Shown here in pieces: positions 1-7,985 of a stretch of DNA of 32,654 nt. Every line of letters starts with the position of its first letter. The stretch's first letter is position 1. The DNA comes from Chitinophagia bacterium (GTDB lineage Bacteria > Bacteroidota > Bacteroidia > Chitinophagales > Saprospiraceae): positions 1 to 32,654 of the forward strand of contig RFSX01000006.1 of the NCBI GenBank assembly GCA_009923745.1, written 5' to 3'. The notes beneath the pieces are model-generated. The model saw nothing but the letters and a program-made list of their open reading frames with translations, made no database searches and was not told the DNA's origin. The position numbers and the translations under genes were made by a program.

Positions 1-270
1 ATCCAGAATATTCTGGATGGTGTCGTTATCAATTCTGATTGGTCCGATAAAACGGGTCATACCATCAGCGTTCAGCATAGCAGCAATCTGATTTCGATAT
101 TCAAGCATAATTCTGTTTTGCTTAAAAAAACCGGCGAGCGGGTAAAAAAGTGTGAGGCCATTGCCATTATTGGAAATACAGGCGAACTTAGTTCTGGCCC
201 TCATGTCCACTTTGAACTATGGAAAGATGGGGTGCCGACAAACCCAGAAAATTATTTGAGTTTTAATTAA
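1..270 (+). CDS. M23 (LytM) family metallopeptidase, C-terminal part
   Basis: The reading frame is open from the first base of the window and ends with TAA at 268-270, giving the last 89 residues of a protein that begins outside. The segment contains the GPHVHFE motif (about residues 67-73 of the fragment), which matches the HxH zinc-binding signature of M23 peptidases, preceded by an IGNTGELSSG stretch and followed by a PTNPENYL ending, all typical of the family's C-terminus. M23 enzymes are envelope-located endopeptidases that cut peptide crosslinks in peptidoglycan; some family members are inactive scaffolds. Only one of the zinc-ligand regions is visible, so activity cannot be judged. The next gene starts 4 nt after the stop on the same strand, so the two are probably cotranscribed. 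Confidence 0.9.
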   Translation: MQNILDGVVINSDWSDKTGHTISVQHSSNLISIFKHNSVLLKKTGERVKKCEAIAIIGNTGELSSGPHVHFELWKDGVPTNPENYLSFN

Positions 271-274
271 GAAA

Positions 275-715
275 ATGAGCAAGCACGAAAATAAAGACAG
301 TCAGTTACAAGATCTTGTAGATAAGGATGGCAATCACCTGAGTCCCCAGTTGCCGGAAGGCATCAAAAATTATCTCATAGATATTGACGGAACCATTTGT
401 GATGATATACCGAATGAAGAACCCGAAAGAATGGTTACCGCTGAATTGTACCCGGATGCCCTAGAAGTGCTCAATAAGTGGTACGAAGAAGGTCACTTCA
501 TTACCTTTTTTACGTCAAGGACTGAAGATCATCGTGAAATCACAGAAACATGGCTCGATGATAACGGTTTCAAGTACCATGGCCTTTTGATGGGCAAACC
601 ACGCGGAGGTAACTACCATTGGATCGATAATCACCTTGTCAAAGCGACCCGGTTTAAAGGTAAGTTTACCGAGCTGATCACTAAGAAGAAAACCATTCAG
701 GTTTTTGAAGATTAG
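275..715 (+). CDS. Small HAD-like phosphatase family protein
   Basis: This is a 146-residue soluble protein. Residues 36-40 read DIDGT, the HAD motif I with the nucleophile Asp36 and the second Asp38. A motif II-like TSR lies at 80-82, a candidate motif III Lys at 108 (GKPRGG), and a motif IV-like IDN at 117-119. The arrangement fits a small HAD hydrolase without a large cap. Relatives in Bacteroidota are sometimes labelled phosphoheptose isomerase, but nothing here resembles a SIS domain, so I do not use that name. The substrate is unknown. The ATG at 275 follows the M23 gene by 4 nt, and the 3' end overlaps the convergent epimerase gene by 4 nt. Confidence 0.8.
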   Translation: MSKHENKDSQLQDLVDKDGNHLSPQLPEGIKNYLIDIDGTICDDIPNEEPERMVTAELYPDALEVLNKWYEEGHFITFFTSRTEDHREITETWLDDNGFKYHGLLMGKPRGGNYHWIDNHLVKATRFKGKFTELITKKKTIQVFED

Positions 716-1629
716 ATCTTCCTTTCAATAAGATCTTCGATCGCGCATTGCGCTTTGGAGAATTTAAATTTGAAACCCTGGCTTAAGGCTTTCTTTGGCA
801 CCACGCGCATACTTGCCAATAGCATGCTTGCCATTTCACCCATAGCTAGTTTCAAAATGAATGCCGGGACCGGAAGCAGGGGGCCTATGCCGCGTTTTGC
901 TTTTTTGACATCGCGCACAAGCTCTTTGATGGTGACTGGATTTTCCGCTGTGCCATTATAAATCCCTCTATAGTTTTCATCTTCTATCGATTGGATCATC
1001 ATCCGGCATAAGTCATCAATATGAATCCAGGAATAATAGGCTGAGCCATCACCAAAATAACCATAGACGCCTGTTGCGGTGGTTTTAAGAATCTCTGCCA
1101 GGGCACCCCCCTTCGTACTTAGCACTATACCAATGCGGAACATGACCTGCCTTTCGGCCTTGCTCGCAGAAGACACATTGGCTTCCTCCCATACCGTACA
1201 TACCTCCGGCAGAAAAGCATTGCCGCCTGTACTTTCTTCTGTGAGTATTTCTTCACCCCTATCACCATAATAGCCGATCGCTGATGCCGAGACAAACACT
1301 TGCGGTTTGACATTCATTTCGGACAAGGCTATTTCGAGTGTCCTTGCAGAATTAACCCGGGATTCAAGGATAATACGTTTACGATCAGCCGACCATCGTT
1401 TATCTGCAATACCCGCACCGGCAAGATTGATAATAATATCAGGCCTCCATTCTTCTGGCAACTCAATATAATTTTTATCGGTATCCCATTTTACGAAACT
1501 GACTGCACCTTCCCGGTCCGTTTTTGATCGACTCAAAACATAAATATCATATTTATCCTTATCCAACATCTCGATTAATCGGCGACCCAATAAGCCGCTA
1601 CCTCCTGCGATAATTAGCTTTTTCTTCAT
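712..1629 (-). CDS. TIGR01777 family NAD(P)-binding epimerase-like protein (YfcH type)
   Basis: This 305-residue protein has an N-terminal Rossmann nucleotide-binding motif GGSGLLG at residues 9-15, a NLAGAGIADKRW stretch near 68-79 and a SASAIGYYGDRG motif near 113-125, which are hallmarks of the TIGR01777 branch of extended short-chain dehydrogenases. The C-terminal part (VPAFILKLAMGEMASMLL...SQGFKFKF) matches the DUF1731 tail of this family. The length is normal. The physiological substrate is not established for the family. It is convergent with the HAD-like gene (4-nt overlap of the two 3' ends) and divergent from the DUF1295 gene, with 51 nt between the two start codons. Confidence 0.88.
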   Translation of the reverse strand: MKKKLIIAGGSGLLGRRLIEMLDKDKYDIYVLSRSKTDREGAVSFVKWDTDKNYIELPEEWRPDIIINLAGAGIADKRWSADRKRIILESRVNSARTLEIALSEMNVKPQVFVSASAIGYYGDRGEEILTEESTGGNAFLPEVCTVWEEANVSSASKAERQVMFRIGIVLSTKGGALAEILKTTATGVYGYFGDGSAYYSWIHIDDLCRMMIQSIEDENYRGIYNGTAENPVTIKELVRDVKKAKRGIGPLLPVPAFILKLAMGEMASMLLASMRVVPKKALSQGFKFKFSKAQCAIEDLIERKI

Positions 1630-1680
1630 AGCCTTGTTTTCAGTTGTAAAACATTTGCACCTGGCTTTTGTTCCAAGTTT

Positions 1681-2442
1681 ATGATCGCAGTATTCCTTGA
1701 CGTCCTATTGATATCTCTGGTGTTCAACCTCTGTCTATTTCTGGTAGCCTATTTTTTCCAGACAGACAAGTTGACTGATCTTTCCTATAGCCTATCATTC
1801 ATTGCTGTTGGCACATATGCTGTTTTTCGTTTCAATACAGACAGTTTGTTCCATAAGCTACTGCTCGCACTGGTAATACTATGGGCTTTAAGGCTAGGCT
1901 CCTACCTTTTTATACGTGTTCATAAAATGGGCAGAGACAAGCGCTTTGATGGGATACGTGAAAAATTTATCTCCTTCCTGGGTTTCTGGATTATGCAGGG
2001 CGTAAGTGTAGCGATAATTATCAACGCCCTAAGTTTTGCATCCTGGTATGGAGACTTGAATCCGGGATATCTATCCTACGCCTTGGTCATTTTATCTTTG
2101 CTGGCTCTGATCTTGGAAGCGGTGGCAGATCATCAGAAATTTACCTTTAAAATAAAACAGCCCAGCCGTTTTATGCAGACCGGCTTGTGGAAAAAGATCA
2201 GACACCCCAACTACCTGGGGGAGATATTATTCTGGACCTTCTTATCGCTATCTGTCACGGCAAACCTGCCAATTATGTATTGGACCTGGACTCTGATCGG
2301 ACCGCTATGGTTGATATTCTTATTGATATTTTTCAGCGGTATTCCACCTTTGGAAAAAAAGTGGAATGAGAAATATTCTGGCTCTGTTGAATTCAAAGAA
2401 TATATCAATCAATCCTGGAGACTTATTCCAGGTATTTATTAA
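1681..2442 (+). CDS. DUF1295 / steroid 5-alpha-reductase-like membrane protein
   Basis: This is a 253-residue integral membrane protein with about six hydrophobic segments. The C-terminal half has the DUF1295 pattern: QPSRFMQTGLWKKIRHPNYLGE (here split around residues 160-180), the R-HPNY-GE signature shared with 3-oxo-5-alpha-steroid 4-dehydrogenase and isoprenylcysteine methyltransferase-like folds, then EKKWNEKY near the end. The family binds a nucleotide cofactor at this C-terminal motif; the substrate in bacteria is not known. The ATG at 1681 was chosen because it directly precedes the first membrane segment. Its stop codon abuts the broken end of the AlkC-like pseudogene on the other strand. 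Confidence 0.85.
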   Translation: MIAVFLDVLLISLVFNLCLFLVAYFFQTDKLTDLSYSLSFIAVGTYAVFRFNTDSLFHKLLLALVILWALRLGSYLFIRVHKMGRDKRFDGIREKFISFLGFWIMQGVSVAIIINALSFASWYGDLNPGYLSYALVILSLLALILEAVADHQKFTFKIKQPSRFMQTGLWKKIRHPNYLGEILFWTFLSLSVTANLPIMYWTWTLIGPLWLIFLLIFFSGIPPLEKKWNEKYSGSVEFKEYINQSWRLIPGIY

Positions 2443-2444
2443 CC

Positions 2445-3216
2445 GGTTAAGCTTTTCAAAAAGTACAGCAGCACGTTCATCGCCCTTTTCTCTTGGATTT
2501 CGGAAAGCATGCTTTATCAGATATTAAGTTGACTTAAGATCCTTATTTGACCAGGATTACAACTCCACCATAGTCAGATTATAATTTAGCTTGGGCATAT
2601 CTCCTATGTGGTTGGCCACTGAAGTCAACACATATTTTTACTTGTCTGTGGACAGGTTTTTCAAGAGTTTAAAAACTGCTTGCGGTTTATCAACAAAATA
2701 TATACACTTACATGCCAAGGGCTATAAAGGGCGGAGCCTCTCTGAACAGAACCGCCTGACATGGAAGCTGGGATCAGCAGCCCAGGGCGTTAGACGTTGA
2801 AATATAAAATCAGGGATCTTCCATCAAAAAAGGCCTTACCACAAATTCTCCTGTTGACCTTTGTGTCAGTTCATATATAAATTCCATAGAAGCTTGCCTG
2901 TCCTCCTGACCATATTGTTCTACAACTGAAGACAAACACCATTGCCAGAAATAATCGTTGAAAGTACCATAGGATCCGGGATTGGGCGGACTCACTATCA
3001 GATGCAGGATTTCCAGCTTTTGAACCAAGGGTCATGAAGGTGACTCTAAATTGAATTCCCGTTCTTTTTCACACATACCTATAACTCAGGATTCTCCAAT
3101 GCCGATGCAGAGTCCTTGATAAATTAATCCTTCGGAAAATCATCTTGAGCAACACTCAGCTTTGAAGAGATATTGACTACACATTGATCATCAAAATAGT
3201 CCTTGAGCTTTTTCAT
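2445..3216 (-). pseudogene. Decayed DNA alkylation repair protein (AlkC-like)
   Basis: Read on the minus strand from an ATG at 3216-3214, the translation starts MKKLKDYFDDQCVVNIS and then hits a stop; further segments in shifting frames still match the family in the right order. These include FIKDSASALENPEL (about 3127-3080), the best-kept block 3028-2810 with GTFNDYFWQWCLSSVVEQYG and TQRSTGEFVVRPFL, then DPSFHVRRFCSERLRPL (about 2775-2725), TSVANHIGDMPKLN (about 2630-2590) and IKHAFRNPREKGDERAA (about 2520-2475). The HVRR, SVAN and KHA..KG blocks are characteristic of HEAT-like DNA alkylation repair proteins that remove alkylated bases. There are at least five in-frame stops and at least two frameshifts. 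The remnant meets the end of the DUF1295 gene, so the C-terminal domain found in AlkC-type proteins is gone. The ATG lies 38 nt downstream of the TIM-barrel gene ending at 3255, so it was probably once the last gene of that run. AlkC versus another branch is an inference. Confidence 0.85.
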
Positions 3217-3254
3217 TGAAGATTATTTCCAAATACTTTTAAGCCCGCGTGGCA

Positions 3255-4169
3255 TCAATAGACCATATTTCGAAGATAATCATAGCTTATCTCCATACCA
3301 GCCAAAGGCTCATAATCCCTGAAATCATCCTGCTCGACGAAGAATTTTTTCATACCGGACAGCTCTTCGTTCTTAAATATTTCTACATAATCAATGATGC
3401 CTTTACCTACCGGTGTGTAGAATCTGTCTTCCGTATTTGCCATATCCTTGACATGCCAGTAATGAAATCGTCCAGGATAGTTTTTGAAATACTCGAGACT
3501 GTTGGCGCCACCGTATTCCACCCAATAATGGTCCATTTCAAAATTCACATGTTCTGGATCCGTCATGTTGAGCATCAAGTCATATGGGACCTGATCATCA
3601 ATGGGATAAAACTCAAAATCATGATTGTGATAGGCCATTGACATGCCATACTTATTTGCTGTCACAGCGCAGTCATTCAACAAGTCCGTTGTGTATTTAA
3701 AGTCATCCAGTGATTCACGCTGCCCCTCATCAAGCCAAGCCAGAATAACCGTCTCGACACCCAGCTCTGCCATATCGTTGCAATACCTTTCCCAATTGTG
3801 GGTCATATTCACGGTATCCTTTTCAGAATTTCTTCCTGTGCCGGGAGTGTGGGTTGAGCTCAGCCTTAGACCTAAATCGCCAATAATTGATTTGAATTCC
3901 TTCAATTCAAATCCGTGCACCTTACCATCAGCATAGGCACCCCCCATCCCTTCAATTTCTTTATACCCGATTTCAGAAAGGCTTTTAAGTGTCCCAATGA
4001 CATCCTCATCCATGAGTGCCCTCACTGACCACAACTGCAGGCCAAAATCTCCGAGTTTTTTCCCTGTAGATTCTTCAATTTTCTTCTTGTTTTGTTCTGC
4101 CTTGCACCGCATGAGCATCAGCGAGGCAAGAGCCAAACTCCCCTGTCCCATAAACTTTCTTCTTTTCAT
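3255..4169 (-). CDS. Sugar phosphate isomerase/epimerase-like TIM-barrel protein, exported
   Basis: This 304-residue protein starts with a Tat-like leader: RRKFM at residues 3-7, a hydrophobic stretch to about 20 and Cys22, which could be lipid-modified although the lipobox (LMRC) is poor. The rest is an AP-endonuclease-2/xylose-isomerase-like TIM barrel. Visible candidate metal or active-site residues are His181 and His183 (YHNHDFEF), Glu211 and Asp213 (FEMDH), His239 (WHVKD) and Glu279 (FVEQDD). Such exported isomerase-like proteins are common in Bacteroidota beside Gfo/Idh/MocA and TonB-receptor genes and probably act on sugars in the periplasm; the substrate is unknown. It is the last intact gene of the minus-strand run, 23 nt after the TonB-dependent receptor. 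Confidence 0.85.
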   Translation of the reverse strand: MKRRKFMGQGSLALASLMLMRCKAEQNKKKIEESTGKKLGDFGLQLWSVRALMDEDVIGTLKSLSEIGYKEIEGMGGAYADGKVHGFELKEFKSIIGDLGLRLSSTHTPGTGRNSEKDTVNMTHNWERYCNDMAELGVETVILAWLDEGQRESLDDFKYTTDLLNDCAVTANKYGMSMAYHNHDFEFYPIDDQVPYDLMLNMTDPEHVNFEMDHYWVEYGGANSLEYFKNYPGRFHYWHVKDMANTEDRFYTPVGKGIIDYVEIFKNEELSGMKKFFVEQDDFRDYEPLAGMEISYDYLRNMVY

Positions 4170-4192
4170 GTCCTTTTATTTTTCAAAGCCTT

Positions 4193-6178
4193 CTAAAATA
4201 CGCGTTTGTAACTTAAGACCGGTATGGTTCCGAGCTGTTTTTCCAACAGATTTTTATCCAGATAAGCATCAAAATAATAATACGCGTCATTTTCAAAGCC
4301 GGCTACATTTTGGATATCAAGTATCCAGCTGCTTTTATCATTTCCAAATTCAAGCCTTAAATCCAATCGTTTGTAATCACCCAATTTAATTTTCGACCAT
4401 GCAATATTTTCCGGCGGAAGGTATTGCACCATTCCTCCTCGTCCGTGATAGGCCATATTGATGAGCATAGTTTTTCCATTTTTAAAATGTAAAAGCTTGG
4501 ATAGCATGGCATTCATGGTATATCCAAAATCAAAATTGCCTTCGATTTCTTCATCCACATTACGTACATCCAATAGACCATAATTGATTTGTGTATGCCA
4601 GTCTTTTCCCCAAGACTTATCGAGCATCCATTCGATACCTTTTGATCTGTTCGTTTGCCCTTCCATCCATAGATTATCGAGGACGGGGCCTGACCAATTA
4701 GTCGAGTTCCTGTAAAGAAGATGCTCTATGGCAAAGTGTGGATGGGTGTGGTTAATCTTATACGCGCGGACAGCTGCTATCAATCCATGCTTCTCTACTT
4801 GTAAGCGATATTCAAGTGAAAGAGCATCATTTCTGTCTATGCGAGAAGCGATCAAATCCCTTGAATCCACTTCAGTATATCGCTGTCGCCTGTAACGTCG
4901 GGAGGCTTTAAAGGTGATGTAATGGTTCCCATCATTCAATTCCCAATAAAAGCTGGGCTCCACTCTCAAAGCTCCACTATAGTCAAAGAGGTATTGCAGG
5001 CCAAGCTCTGGCCTGAAACTGATTTTAACCCTGTCATATCGCTTCACTCCTTCCCAGGACAAACCCAGGAATGCATGGTTGTTCTTACCCGTAAGTTCTA
5101 ATCCATCCCTTTCAAATTTATTGAGGCTGTAGCCAAAACGCGCTATGGCTTTCAGAACAGAATTATTAGCATACCAGTTATATGATCCGGCATAGGAAAC
5201 TTTTTCTGCTTCAGACTCGCTTTGATTGTCTTCAAAGACCTGGTCAATGCCTTGAAGCTGTTCAAAAATGGCCTCTCGTTCATCAAGGCTCCTGGAATAA
5301 AAAAGAGCGTGATGCGTATTTGCGGATTGGTGTTCGAGACCTGCAATAAAAAACTGTGAGCGGAATCGGATAGTGTAGAGATCCTGTAGTGTTTTTACCT
5401 GGCTGCTATCCGCTGCCGGCTGCCTGTCATTGGTACTGCGCCCAGCGGAAACTATCACTGAAAGATTTTCATTCAATTTCGTTCTTACAAAGCCATCGTA
5501 AAACTTGATACTCTCCCCATCAAAGTCAACGCCCAGGTCACCAAGAAGGCCGACAAAAGAATACCTGAAATGAGCTTTGGTTTCAAATCTTCCCTCCGTC
5601 TGGATGGCGGCTTCCATCCCAAGCAATCCAAGTTTGATAAAGCTGTCAGAACGATTTGAGAAGTTGAAGTCCGCAATACTGCCGCTGGATGACTGGGCGA
5701 TTAAGGAAGCAGGACTGCCATAAAAACTGAAGCGGTGGATCACATCAAAGGGTATACCCAAAACACCGCCCGATGAAGGACTGCTCTCATCGCTGATACG
5801 GCCGGCATTCGTCAGGTGATTGGGGTTTACTATTTCAGCACCGTAAAAACTCCATTGCACATATTCGGGTGGTATTCCCCTGTAGCTTATGCTGTTGTTT
5901 TGATCATTGTCGAGGCTTACTCCCGGCACGCGGTATAAAACCCTGGATGGATCCTGGAATGTAGCTGCAAACTCCCGGCTTTCCCTGCCGATTTCAATAG
6001 CCTTTGAGCTGGCTCTTAAGTAGGTTTTTAAAGGATAATAAATCAGATCCAAGGTATCGCTAGCATACTCCAATTGAACAGAATCGGCAGTCACCTGGGC
6101 TTCAGTCAAAACCGGATTTAATAGTGTAAGTACTACAACCAGAAAAAAAAACCTGCCTATTTTTTTAAAAGATATCAT
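4193..6178 (-). CDS. TonB-dependent receptor, short form
   Basis: This is a 661-residue outer-membrane protein. A signal peptide ends near residue 28 (LTEAQ). A plug-like domain follows at roughly 70-175, with the typical DPSRVLYRVPGVS, ISYRGIPPEYVQW and SSGSIADFNFS stretches; the rest is beta-barrel-like sequence and the last residue is Phe, as in many outer-membrane barrels. There is no N-terminal carboxypeptidase-regulatory-like domain and no SusD partner gene nearby, so it is not a standard SusC. At 661 residues it is short for Bacteroidota receptors. It should import a substrate using TonB energy; the substrate is unknown. Its ATG overlaps the stop of the YhhN gene by 4 nt (ATGA), indicating translational coupling. 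Confidence 0.88.
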   Translation of the reverse strand: MISFKKIGRFFFLVVVLTLLNPVLTEAQVTADSVQLEYASDTLDLIYYPLKTYLRASSKAIEIGRESREFAATFQDPSRVLYRVPGVSLDNDQNNSISYRGIPPEYVQWSFYGAEIVNPNHLTNAGRISDESSPSSGGVLGIPFDVIHRFSFYGSPASLIAQSSSGSIADFNFSNRSDSFIKLGLLGMEAAIQTEGRFETKAHFRYSFVGLLGDLGVDFDGESIKFYDGFVRTKLNENLSVIVSAGRSTNDRQPAADSSQVKTLQDLYTIRFRSQFFIAGLEHQSANTHHALFYSRSLDEREAIFEQLQGIDQVFEDNQSESEAEKVSYAGSYNWYANNSVLKAIARFGYSLNKFERDGLELTGKNNHAFLGLSWEGVKRYDRVKISFRPELGLQYLFDYSGALRVEPSFYWELNDGNHYITFKASRRYRRQRYTEVDSRDLIASRIDRNDALSLEYRLQVEKHGLIAAVRAYKINHTHPHFAIEHLLYRNSTNWSGPVLDNLWMEGQTNRSKGIEWMLDKSWGKDWHTQINYGLLDVRNVDEEIEGNFDFGYTMNAMLSKLLHFKNGKTMLINMAYHGRGGMVQYLPPENIAWSKIKLGDYKRLDLRLEFGNDKSSWILDIQNVAGFENDAYYYFDAYLDKNLLEKQLGTIPVLSYKRVF

Positions 6179-6891
6179 TGAGACCAGGACAAATTATTCC
6201 TGTATACACCTTCAACGATACAAAACTGCGCAAGGATATACGTAGACATCACCAGAACGCCTGAATGGTTGAAATCTTCCATGAAAACGCGCCAGGCTAC
6301 GAAACTATCAGATAGCATAAAAGCCAGAGCACCTATTAAGACAAGTCCGTAGCTGAGTCGATTTACATAAGCATATCTATAAACAGCCTGTATGGCCATT
6401 AGCCCGATGACAATAATATATAGTGTAACAGGGATTATCATATTTCCTAAAGCATCATAGATCAGAATATAAAACCAAGCTGCCCAGACAAGAATTAAAA
6501 TCAGGAAAATTAAAGCAGCTAAACCGTTCCACTCAATAGGTCCTTTTCGGCCGGCTGCGAAGATCATTATATACAAAACATGAGTAACCAGAAAACAGGA
6601 TAGTCCTCCAAGAAAAAAAAGTTTGCCAGTAAAAAAGTCAAGCAATAAAAAATCTCCGAAGAAAGAAAATAACAGTGCGGCAATCATAAGATTCCAAAGC
6701 TTATTGTGTTCCGCAAACTTTTGTTTGTACATCAATACAATAACAATAAGCAGCGGCATCAAAGCAATCTTACTTAGTCCATACATCAAATCCTGTATGT
6801 ATACCTGACTGAATGAAAGACTCAGCGAAAGCAGGTGGATAAATCCTGTAATTATATAGAGCCATTTGATTCTAATTACCTCCTTCATCAT
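6175..6891 (-). CDS. YhhN family membrane protein (lysoplasmalogenase-like)
   Basis: This 238-residue protein is almost entirely made of hydrophobic helices, about eight. It carries the YhhN-family features: a KIALMPLLIVIVL segment near residues 40-52, FSFFGDFLLL near 76-85 and ALAFMLSDSFVAW near 189-201, with the conserved acidic residues D80 and D196 inside or at the edge of membrane helices. Characterised members cleave the vinyl-ether bond of lysoplasmalogens; many bacterial relatives are untested, so the activity is only a family inference. It overlaps both neighbours by 4 nt (6175-6178 and 6888-6891), which places it firmly in the operon. Confidence 0.82.
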   Translation of the reverse strand: MMKEVIRIKWLYIITGFIHLLSLSLSFSQVYIQDLMYGLSKIALMPLLIVIVLMYKQKFAEHNKLWNLMIAALLFSFFGDFLLLDFFTGKLFFLGGLSCFLVTHVLYIMIFAAGRKGPIEWNGLAALIFLILILVWAAWFYILIYDALGNMIIPVTLYIIVIGLMAIQAVYRYAYVNRLSYGLVLIGALAFMLSDSFVAWRVFMEDFNHSGVLVMSTYILAQFCIVEGVYRNNLSWSQ

Positions 6892-7943
6892 GACAATCCA
6901 AGTAGCTTCTTGATGGTATCTCTGTCTACCCCAGAATCTGCAAAATCGTCAAAGGCCTTGTCGGTTACTTCAATGATGTGCTCTGAAATGAATGCTGCCC
7001 CTTCTTGTGCGCCTTGTTGCGGTGACTTAATACAACACTCCCATTCCATGACAGCCCAGCCATCATAACCATACTGTGAAAGCTTACTGAATATGGTCTG
7101 AAAATCAACCTGGCCATCGCCAAGTGATCTAAATCGGCCTGCTCGGTCTATCCAGTCCTGGTATCCGCCATACACCCCTTTGCGCCCAGTAGGATTATAC
7201 TCGGCGTCTTTGACATGGAACATTTTTAACCGTTCGTGGTATATGTCAATATGTTCTATATAATCCAGTTGCTGAAGAATAAAATGGCTTGGGTCATAAA
7301 GCATATTTACCCGCGGGTGATTATCAAGTCGCTCCAGCAACATTTCAAAAGTGATGCCATCGTGCAAATCTTCGCCCGCATGAATTTCGAAGCAGAGGTC
7401 TATTCCATTTTCTTCGTACACATCCACAATAGGACGCCATCGTCTTGCCAACTCATCGAAGCTTTCTTCAACCAGGCCTTTAGGTCTTTGCGGCCAATTA
7501 TAAAGATAGGGCCATGCCAGTGCTCCGCTAAAGCTTACCTGGGCACTCAAGCTCAGATTACGCGATGCCATAGCAGAATATTTAACCTGTTGAACAGCCC
7601 ATTCCTGTCTTGCCTTTGGATTATTATGTACTTCCTTTGGTGCAAATGCATCAAAAAGTTGATCATATGCTGGATGTACTGCTACCAACTGTCCTTGGAG
7701 ATGCGTTGATAATTCAGTGATCTCAAGGCCGTAGGATGCAATTTTGCCCTTCAATTCATCGCAATAATCTTTACTTTCTGCGGCTAACTTAAGATCCATA
7801 AGTATGGTCTGATCCGTAGGAATCTGAATTCCCTTGTAGCTAAGATCTGATACCCATTGACACAAGCCCTCCAGACTGTTAAATGGTTCTTTATCACCAG
7901 TGAATTGCGCCAGAAAAATTCCGGGGCCTTTGATCGTTTTCAT
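6888..7943 (-). CDS. Sugar phosphate isomerase/epimerase family TIM-barrel protein
   Basis: This 351-residue cytoplasmic protein has no signal peptide. It is a xylose-isomerase-like TIM barrel with candidate metal ligands Glu186 (CFEIHAGED), Asp217 (LYDPSHF), His243 (FHVKD) and Glu300 (AVMEWE). The PQRPKGLVEESFDEL region and the GAQEGAAFI ending are what I recall from a widely conserved Bacteroidota subgroup that is usually found with sugar-metabolism genes. The reaction is unknown; isomerisation or epimerisation of a keto sugar is plausible. It follows the GH31 gene by 42 nt and overlaps the YhhN gene by 4 nt. Confidence 0.85.
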   Translation of the reverse strand: MKTIKGPGIFLAQFTGDKEPFNSLEGLCQWVSDLSYKGIQIPTDQTILMDLKLAAESKDYCDELKGKIASYGLEITELSTHLQGQLVAVHPAYDQLFDAFAPKEVHNNPKARQEWAVQQVKYSAMASRNLSLSAQVSFSGALAWPYLYNWPQRPKGLVEESFDELARRWRPIVDVYEENGIDLCFEIHAGEDLHDGITFEMLLERLDNHPRVNMLYDPSHFILQQLDYIEHIDIYHERLKMFHVKDAEYNPTGRKGVYGGYQDWIDRAGRFRSLGDGQVDFQTIFSKLSQYGYDGWAVMEWECCIKSPQQGAQEGAAFISEHIIEVTDKAFDDFADSGVDRDTIKKLLGLS

Positions 7944-7985
7944 TTGATAAGCTTTTTACTTGTAGAAGGAAAAAACCTAAAATAA

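Noticed and set aside
2591-2800. Plus-strand ORF of 69 codons in the gap after the DUF1295 gene
   Set aside because: Its translation has no family resemblance, and the opposite strand carries the AlkC-like pseudogene across the same bases.
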